Notes under the pieces: model-generated
Told to the model about the DNA's origin: nothing
Databases searched by the model: none
What the model saw: only the letters and a program-made list of their open reading frames with translations
In this document: positions 32,516-37,704 of the stretch, piece after piece
How the letters are laid out: each line of letters starts with the position of its first letter
Position numbering within the stretch: position 1 is the stretch's first letter
Made by a program: the position numbers and the translations under genes
Assembly: GCA_902803685.1 (NCBI GenBank)
Contig: CADCQR010000043.1
Coordinates: 1 to 37,704 of the forward strand
Reading direction: 5' to 3'
DNA from: an uncultured Erysipelotrichaceae bacterium
Lineage (GTDB): Bacteria; Bacillota_I; Bacilli_A; RF39; UBA660
Length of the DNA stretch: 37,704 nucleotides

Positions 32516-32950
32516 CTAATGCATAGTTTGTGGTCTATTGGGATATAGATACAATTTTATTTTTCCATCATTATTTAGCTTTATTAACTCATCATAAACA
32601 TTTGAAATATATTTGTAGGATATTACCTTTTCATTTTCCAAACTTACTACTTCACCACTCCAATTAGTTAATCCTGTGAGAAAGTTTTTTGAGTCCAACT
32701 TATAGATATAGCCACTACAATCAAATATTGATTTAAACATATGAGGCTTTCTTTCTACTAACTCTATTTTTTCAGAAATCGCAGCTCCTGATAATTTATA
32801 GTACAAATCATTTCCTTTTGATGAAAGAAATATTGTTGCTATTGCCTTTGATGGTGTAGCATAAACCCATTCTTTCATGTGAGTACTTTTATTTCTTTTT
32901 ATTATCTTAAGGTTTGGAATATTACTTCCATGATAAACATAGTCATTCAT
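32516..32950 (-). CDS. Hypothetical protein with an ADP-ribosyltransferase-like N-terminus
   Basis: 144 residues as the frame stands, ATG behind AGGATG. The start reads YVYHGSNIPNLKIIKRN, then WVYATPSKAIATIFLSSKG. An HGS near the N-terminus, a YATP about 25 residues later and a following helix recall the H-Y-x pattern of ADP-ribosyltransferase-like folds (PARP/KptA/DUF3990 type). A clear catalytic Glu cannot be assigned; LENEKVI near 125 is a candidate. The frame probably continues for another 40 residues after a frame break (32394-32515), for about 185 residues in total. The family call is inference; function unknown. Single-gene unit. Confidence 0.55.
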   Translation of the reverse strand: MNDYVYHGSNIPNLKIIKRNKSTHMKEWVYATPSKAIATIFLSSKGNDLYYKLSGAAISEKIELVERKPHMFKSIFDCSGYIYKLDSKNFLTGLTNWSGEVVSLENEKVISYKYISNVYDELIKLNNDGKIKLYLYPNRPQTMH

Positions 32951-33038
32951 ACTATCATCATCCTTTCTAATAGTATATTTTTATGGAATGTCAGAAATGA
33001 TTTTGAATTTCCATTCCGTAAAGAATTAAAGAATAAAA

Positions 33039-33731
33039 CTATCTAATAACTTTATATTTTAATTCAATATATGATTCATTTAATTTGTTACATTCTAGCA
33101 ATTGCAGTGGCATTAAGTTTGATAATTCACTTTCACTTTTTATTGATTCACCATCTACTAATGTGGACACATCTCTTCCTCCAACTAATATAGGAGCAAC
33201 AACAACGTTAACATAATCTAGCAACTTTTCTCTAACAAAAATGCTATTCATATTTCCACCAGACTGAACAGTTAGTCTATCAACGCCATAATTAGTATAT
33301 AAATCTTCTAAAACTTTACTCAAATCTAATGTATCATAATATAAGACTTCTAAATTATCATATTTATTAATCAAGTCAAAAGCGCAATGATTTCTATTAG
33401 TAGTAACTAAGAATAATTTTTTAACCCAGCGACATAGATAGTCAATGCCGTTACTGTTCAAATGAGGTCTGCTATCAATAATTATAAAAGAAACAATCAT
33501 TTTATCGCGATAATCTTTTCTTTCGTTAACTCCGATTTTTGCCATTACTCTCCCTGTATTTAAAGAGAATAAATCGGTATTTTCTTCTAATTCATAGTAC
33601 TGATGTAATCCTTCCTTTACACCTTCTATTCTAGGAAAGTCCTTATCTACATCAAAATTATCAGTGCTTCCTGTGCTTATTTTTCCATCCAATGATTCCA
33701 ACATAAACAATGTTGTTATAGGTCTGTTCAT
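33039..33731 (-). CDS. RibD C-terminal-domain (DHFR-like) reductase
   Basis: 230 residues, ATG behind GGAGGTG. It opens RPITTLFMLESLDGKIS, the first strand and NADPH-binding loop of the RibD_C/DHFR superfamily (PF01872), and ends with LTVQSGGNMNSIFVREKLLD, then VNVVVAPILVGGRDVSTLV, the GG-x-x glycine-rich and PxLxGG motifs. It resembles stand-alone pyrimidine reductases of riboflavin synthesis and other dihydrofolate reductase-like enzymes, which reduce a substrate with NADPH in the cytosol. No riboflavin gene is nearby and no deaminase domain is fused, so the substrate is not assignable. Single-gene unit; the 234 nt before the pentapeptide gene hold nothing recognisable. Confidence 0.85.
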   Translation of the reverse strand: MNRPITTLFMLESLDGKISTGSTDNFDVDKDFPRIEGVKEGLHQYYELEENTDLFSLNTGRVMAKIGVNERKDYRDKMIVSFIIIDSRPHLNSNGIDYLCRWVKKLFLVTTNRNHCAFDLINKYDNLEVLYYDTLDLSKVLEDLYTNYGVDRLTVQSGGNMNSIFVREKLLDYVNVVVAPILVGGRDVSTLVDGESIKSESELSNLMPLQLLECNKLNESYIELKYKVIR

Positions 33732-33965
33732 ATTTACACCTCCGTAAATTCATAATTATTATATTTTATTGATATATTTTCTTATAAGTAATAGGTACTA
33801 AAATACAATTGATGTTATACACATTTAATATTTAAGATTTAATTGCTAGATACGGAATTTCGAGCAATACCAACCCCTTAAACATATTAGCCTATGCAAT
33901 ATAATTTATTAAATCATTTTTACTATTCAACATAATATTACTTTCAGTTCTTTTATGTATAAATA

Positions 33966-34592
33966 TTATTCTTTTATTTTTACACCTAAAACACTAATCA
34001 GATTCATTGCCTGCATCCTATCTATAATGGCTCCTTTAATAGAAGGCAAATCGGTAATTATAGATTCTATATTACATGTAGACAAATCTACTCCATTTAA
34101 TTTGGTTTTTATAATTTCTGAGCCATGTAGATTGACATTATTAAGTTCTAAATCCTTAATATGTGTTTCCATAAAACTGTTTTCACTAAAATTACTATCT
34201 TTGATAATTACTTTAAATATTTTGGCAGTAGCAAAATTCATATATTTGCAATTACAATTATCAAATAACACATCTTTGAAGTCAGAAGATATAAAAGACA
34301 TCCCCATCATACGGCAATTTATAAACTTAACTCTTTGCATTAAATAATGATCAAATATTTTATTAGATAAATCACAATTCTCAAACACCACATCTAATAA
34401 CTCGACATTAGAAAAGGTTATATTACTAAAATCTATATTTTTAAATATACATTCATCTATTGTCACATCAGAAATTTCAATTTTCTCTTTTATATTTTCA
34501 CTAAATATCATATTATTATAGCAATTATTTTTATGTGCATCTAATACATTATATTCTTCTATCCTCTTTATCTTTGGTTCAGATATCCTCAT
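33966..34592 (-). CDS. Pentapeptide-repeat protein
   Basis: 208 residues from the ATG at 34592 behind GGGTGAT. From about residue 40 to 170 the sequence shows A(D/N)LxX-type repeats with F or L every five residues: IDECIFKNIDFSNITFSNV, ENCDLSNKIFD, NCRMMGMSFISSDFKDVLF, NFSENSFMETHIKDLELNNV. These wrap as a right-handed quadrilateral beta helix. Members such as Qnr and MfpA mimic DNA and protect gyrase, and others have no known role. It is cytosolic here. Many Cys and Asn at repeat positions (CIF, NCDL, NCRM, NCNC) are typical. The last 30 residues (SIKGAIIDRMQAMNLISVLG) are helical. Function unassigned. Confidence 0.85.
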   Translation of the reverse strand: MRISEPKIKRIEEYNVLDAHKNNCYNNMIFSENIKEKIEISDVTIDECIFKNIDFSNITFSNVELLDVVFENCDLSNKIFDHYLMQRVKFINCRMMGMSFISSDFKDVLFDNCNCKYMNFATAKIFKVIIKDSNFSENSFMETHIKDLELNNVNLHGSEIIKTKLNGVDLSTCNIESIITDLPSIKGAIIDRMQAMNLISVLGVKIKE

Positions 34593-34830
34593 TGTATCAC
34601 CCATTCGATTATATCACATATTTATAAATTACATTGCTTTGATATTATAAAACCGAGCTCTAAAAAGAACTGTTGCCTTTCATAATTAGTTTGTAATTTT
34701 ACCTCTTAAATAAATGTATATATGCCTTCCATTATTGTCACTATTTATTAGAAATGAAGTACAACTATAGTGAAAGCAACATCATAATCTAGATTACTTT
34801 ATTTAGCATTTCTAAGTCTCTAAAACAAAA

Positions 34831-36165
34831 TTAATCATAATCTTCTCGATATTTATAAACATCATAATTAAGAATACTATCTATTTTTTCATAATGGTTC
34901 ATTATATATAAATAACCTTCTCTATCAAGTTGAGTTCTTTTCTTATCAATTCTTTTTCCTGTATTATGATTTATAATTATTTTCTGATTCTTATTATTTT
35001 TTAATAATTCAATAATTTTAGAACTACCATTATATCCATGATTACCATGATTGAGTAGATCTAATTTATCTATTTTTTTATTAGTAATAATCTTAAAAAA
35101 ATAAGCGTCTTCATCATAATAAATAAAATCTCCATTGTTTATATAATTATATATTTCCTCATAATGCTCTATACTACTATTAGTATAATAGCGATATTCA
35201 AAATGACTAAATTTATTTGGATAAACAATCCCATCAGTAAATCTATCTCTAATAGACATACATATAAAGAACACTGCCACTAACCATAATAATTTATATT
35301 TTAGTATTTTTTTATCACTATAGTTTTCTCCTATAAGTAACATAAATAAGAAAAATATATAAAATAAATGTAATCCATCAAATAAAGGAATAAACAATGA
35401 ATAACTAAATATAATGTAATAATTATTAATGTTATTTTTATTTTTATAAACAATATAAATACTAATTAATAATAGAATTATGAATATAAAAAAAGATATA
35501 GTAAGTCCATGACTATTATTACTAAAATCTAACATACCCATAATGCACATATCAAAAGCATAACCCAAACTACCCGTAATTAATAAATATAAAAAAGTAA
35601 ATATAAACGGAATAATAAAACCGATAAATCTACTCTTAATGTTGATTTCATTTTTCTTAATAAAAAATAACGTTGGAATAATAAAGAATATACCAACAGT
35701 ATGTTTAGTTAATATGCTACAGGCAATTAATAATCCCATCAAAAAATCTTTATACTTATAATTACTCTTCTCTAAATAAATAATAAATACACATAAAGCT
35801 ATAATAAATGAATTATATGTAGGGTAAATATTAGAGAACAATATTATTCCAAGCACTAATAATAAATGGCCATAATCTTTATACATTTTAAATAATAAAT
35901 AAAAAGACAAAGTAAGAATTAAACTATGAAAAATAATAAAAGATAAATAATTATTCCATATTAGTAATGGAATAGTCATAAATAAAGAATAAAAAGGAGG
36001 AAGTACCATATTAAAATCTCGGTAAGGTATTTCTCCTAATCTAATAGCATAACTAAATCCATAGTTCCATATTTCATCCATATTATTAGGAATTAACAAA
36101 AGATTAACTAAAAGAATAATAAAAAATAAAATAATACAAGAAATAATTATCTTATATTTTTTCAT
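34831..36165 (-). CDS. GT-C-like integral membrane glycosyltransferase (second of a paralogous pair)
   Basis: 444 residues from the ATG at 36165 behind GGGGTGA, 5 nt after the upstream gene stops. About ten or eleven membrane helices with short loops occupy the first 310 residues, then a soluble C-terminal domain of about 130 residues. The first outside loop contains NMDEIWNYGFSYAIRLGEIP then YRDFNMVLPPFY. The acidic D-E and the GEIPYxDFxMVxxP stretch are like the catalytic loop and substrate region of GT-C enzymes that use polyprenyl-phosphate sugars (PMT/ArnT-like). The C-terminal part (LNHGNHGYNGSSKIIELL) is shared with the paralogue. Sugar and acceptor are unknown. Family call is by topology and motif. 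Confidence 0.7.
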   Translation of the reverse strand: MKKYKIIISCIILFFIILLVNLLLIPNNMDEIWNYGFSYAIRLGEIPYRDFNMVLPPFYSLFMTIPLLIWNNYLSFIIFHSLILTLSFYLLFKMYKDYGHLLLVLGIILFSNIYPTYNSFIIALCVFIIYLEKSNYKYKDFLMGLLIACSILTKHTVGIFFIIPTLFFIKKNEINIKSRFIGFIIPFIFTFLYLLITGSLGYAFDMCIMGMLDFSNNSHGLTISFFIFIILLLISIYIVYKNKNNINNYYIIFSYSLFIPLFDGLHLFYIFFLFMLLIGENYSDKKILKYKLLWLVAVFFICMSIRDRFTDGIVYPNKFSHFEYRYYTNSSIEHYEEIYNYINNGDFIYYDEDAYFFKIITNKKIDKLDLLNHGNHGYNGSSKIIELLKNNKNQKIIINHNTGKRIDKKRTQLDREGYLYIMNHYEKIDSILNYDVYKYREDYD

Positions 36166-36170
36166 ATAAA

Positions 36171-37481
36171 TCACCCCTTATAATAATATATATTATATGT
36201 AGATACAGTATCAACTAATTGACTGTGTTCAATTACATAATTGCATAAATCATAATCAAATTGATAAAAATCATAATCAAAAACTGAAGGAGAAATAAAA
36301 TAATATTTATTTTTTTCTAATTTTTCAATTATTGCCTTTTCTCCTCTATAACCATAATTACCAGTAAGAGGAATATCTAAAAAAGTAATCTTTTTCTCTG
36401 CTGCTAAATTGTATAAAACACCATCAAAATCAATCATATAAGAATTAGGATATTTATTCTCATAATAATCAAGTACTTCCTCATAATTATTAGATTCACT
36501 AATATAAATTGGAAAATGATTAAAATGATGAATATAAATATGATCATAAACAATATCATAGTATTTATATCCAAATAAAACTAATAATATAAATAAAACT
36601 ACATTTATGTACATATAATGAACAGGATATTCTTTAATAACCAAAAATAATAAATAAAAGAAAAGTAAAGTACAAGAGGCGTGATTTAAATCAAATATAG
36701 GAACCATATAAGATAAACTACCCAAAGCATAATAAGTAATATATCTATGTTCTTTTTTTCCTTTAATAAGATTCACTATACATACTATTAATAATATTAC
36801 AAATATAGTCATAATAAACGCTGAAGGCAAAGCATTCTTCTTACCAAAATCAAATAATCCAAGTATCGTTAAATCAATGAATTCATATAAAGATTGAGTA
36901 ATTAATAAATGTATCAAGAATATAAAACAAGGTATAAATACTCCTTTAATTCTATTAATAATTCCCTTTAATTCACGTCTATATATCAAACTACAAAGAA
37001 AAATGCAGCCTCCAACAGAATGTTTAGTAAGAATTAAAAGCCCTAATAATATACCAATAGAAAAATCACTTTTCTTTTCTTTTTCATAATAAATAATCAT
37101 CATTAATAATAATTTAGAAAGTAAATTATATGACGGGCATAATACATCAAATAATGGTAATAAGCAAAGAAAAAAATAAGTAAAAATATGTTTACCTATA
37201 ATTCTTTCAGCATAATAAAAAGTCATCGTAGAAATAATACTATTAACAATAGTAAAAGTTAAAAAGCTATCATAAATAGTTAAAAAAATTGCATGTAAAA
37301 AAATAAATAAAGGTGTAGTCACCATACTAAAATCAGCATATGGGATTTCTCCCATTACTACAGCATGAGCCATACCATATTGTGTTAATCCATCATAAAA
37401 ACGATCTCTAAACAAAACGTTTATGACTAAGCATATAAGAAAAACAAAACTAAATTTATATTTTTTTTTAATAAAATCCAT
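36171..37481 (-). CDS. GT-C-like integral membrane glycosyltransferase (first of a paralogous pair)
   Basis: 436 residues. The frame is open up to 37535, but only the ATG at 37481 has a ribosome binding site (GGAGC), and its N-terminus then aligns with that of the downstream paralogue (KKKYKFSFVFLICLVINVLF). About eleven membrane helices are followed by a soluble tail. The first loop has RDRFYDGLTQYGMAHAVVMG, then EIPYADFSMVTTP, the same acidic and GEIPYxDFxMV pattern as the neighbour. The C-terminal FLDIPLTGNYGYRGEKAIIEKL matches LLNHGNHGYNGSSKIIELL there. It is probably a sugar transferase acting at the outer face of the membrane, for glycosylation of polymer, lipid or protein. Promoter TTGAAA/TATGAT at 37587-37614 gives a leader of about 100 nt. 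Confidence 0.7.
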   Translation of the reverse strand: MDFIKKKYKFSFVFLICLVINVLFRDRFYDGLTQYGMAHAVVMGEIPYADFSMVTTPLFIFLHAIFLTIYDSFLTFTIVNSIISTMTFYYAERIIGKHIFTYFFLCLLPLFDVLCPSYNLLSKLLLMMIIYYEKEKKSDFSIGILLGLLILTKHSVGGCIFLCSLIYRRELKGIINRIKGVFIPCFIFLIHLLITQSLYEFIDLTILGLFDFGKKNALPSAFIMTIFVILLIVCIVNLIKGKKEHRYITYYALGSLSYMVPIFDLNHASCTLLFFYLLFLVIKEYPVHYMYINVVLFILLVLFGYKYYDIVYDHIYIHHFNHFPIYISESNNYEEVLDYYENKYPNSYMIDFDGVLYNLAAEKKITFLDIPLTGNYGYRGEKAIIEKLEKNKYYFISPSVFDYDFYQFDYDLCNYVIEHSQLVDTVSTYNIYYYKG

Positions 37482-37586
37482 AGTTGCTCCACAATAATTA
37501 TGTACATATTTTTTTGTAACATACGCCAATTTCATTTTGTAAATAATTTGCCTTTTTGTTTCAAATATTATATTATCTTCTAGACT

Positions 37587-37614
37587 ATCATATCATAAAA
37601 AAAATCTATTTCAA
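37587..37614 (-). promoter_or_regulatory. Sigma-A promoter of the glycosyltransferase pair
   Basis: On the minus strand TTGAAA (complement of 37609-37614), 16-nt spacer, TATGAT (complement of 37587-37592). Confidence 0.55.
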
Positions 37615-37704
37615 TCCTCAAAATAAATCAAATACACCTGAACTACCTCTAGAAAATAATTATAAATTTTTAAAACCCTTATAAAATAAAGTGGTACGTC
37701 TCTC

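Noticed and set aside
1..37704. Alternative genetic code (UGA as Trp), CRISPR arrays, tRNA or rRNA genes, insertion sequences
   Set aside because: TGG is used for Trp in conserved positions (for example NEKGYGFI-flanking VKWF in the cold shock protein) and TGA ends genes. No spaced repeats, cloverleaf-like sequences, rRNA segments or transposase reading frames were seen.

Overview
The window is strongly AT-rich DNA with short intergenic gaps, Gram-positive style ribosome binding sites (AGGAGG, AGGTGA, GGGTGAT) and consensus sigma-A promoters. It carries a class B sortase, a LytTR/GHKL regulator pair, MacB-type ABC transporters and a ZIP transporter. TGG encodes Trp and TGA is used as a stop, so this is the standard bacterial code and not the Mycoplasma one. 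The best guess is an uncultured low-GC Bacillota, perhaps of the Bacilli/Erysipelotrichia/RF39 type. That placement is an inference. No tRNA, rRNA, CRISPR array or insertion sequence was recognised.

Left edge (1-2.6 kb): the 3' end of a probable uracil-DNA glycosylase-superfamily gene sits 13 nt upstream of a large protein with an Mrr-like nuclease domain fused to a STAND-type NTPase. The pair ends at a strong terminator and looks like part of a defence operon. Next (2.7-4.9 kb) come a 2H phosphoesterase, a cytosolic 5'-nucleotidase III (UMPH-1) family protein and an HD-domain YqeK-like Ap4A hydrolase. The last two are translationally adjacent.

Envelope block (4.9-16.3 kb): on the minus strand lie an orphan HECGH metallopeptidase with a consensus promoter and a hairpin leader, a frameshifted CheD-like cysteine hydrolase, two tandem ABC-FtsX (MacB-like) transporters, and a secreted Ig-like protein ending in a sortase-like sorting signal (VKTGD, then a hydrophobic segment). 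Divergent from these are a class B sortase and a signal-anchored protein, followed by a stand-alone ClpB/ClpC D1-type AAA+ ATPase. This is the best candidate for an uncharacterised cell-surface system in the window.

Regulatory and metabolic block (16.5-28.3 kb): a small acidic protein, a cold shock protein, an AgrA/AgrC-like pair without AgrB/AgrD, metK, a secreted transglutaminase-like protein, an operon of map, a small unknown protein, a ZIP transporter and a flavodoxin, a NERD-domain membrane protein, a zinc-dependent phospholipase C-like protein, a membrane-anchored phage-tail-type lysozyme and an inositol monophosphatase family enzyme.

Right part (28.3-37.5 kb): an N-formylglutamate amidohydrolase family protein divergent from a TMEM43-like membrane protein, a frameshifted cupin, two DUF4230 proteins, a protein with an ADP-ribosyltransferase-like start, a RibD C-terminal-domain reductase, a pentapeptide-repeat protein and two paralogous GT-C-like membrane proteins in an operon. 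Three separate genes show -1 frame breaks. This points either to base-deletion errors in the assembly or to genuine decay or slippage.
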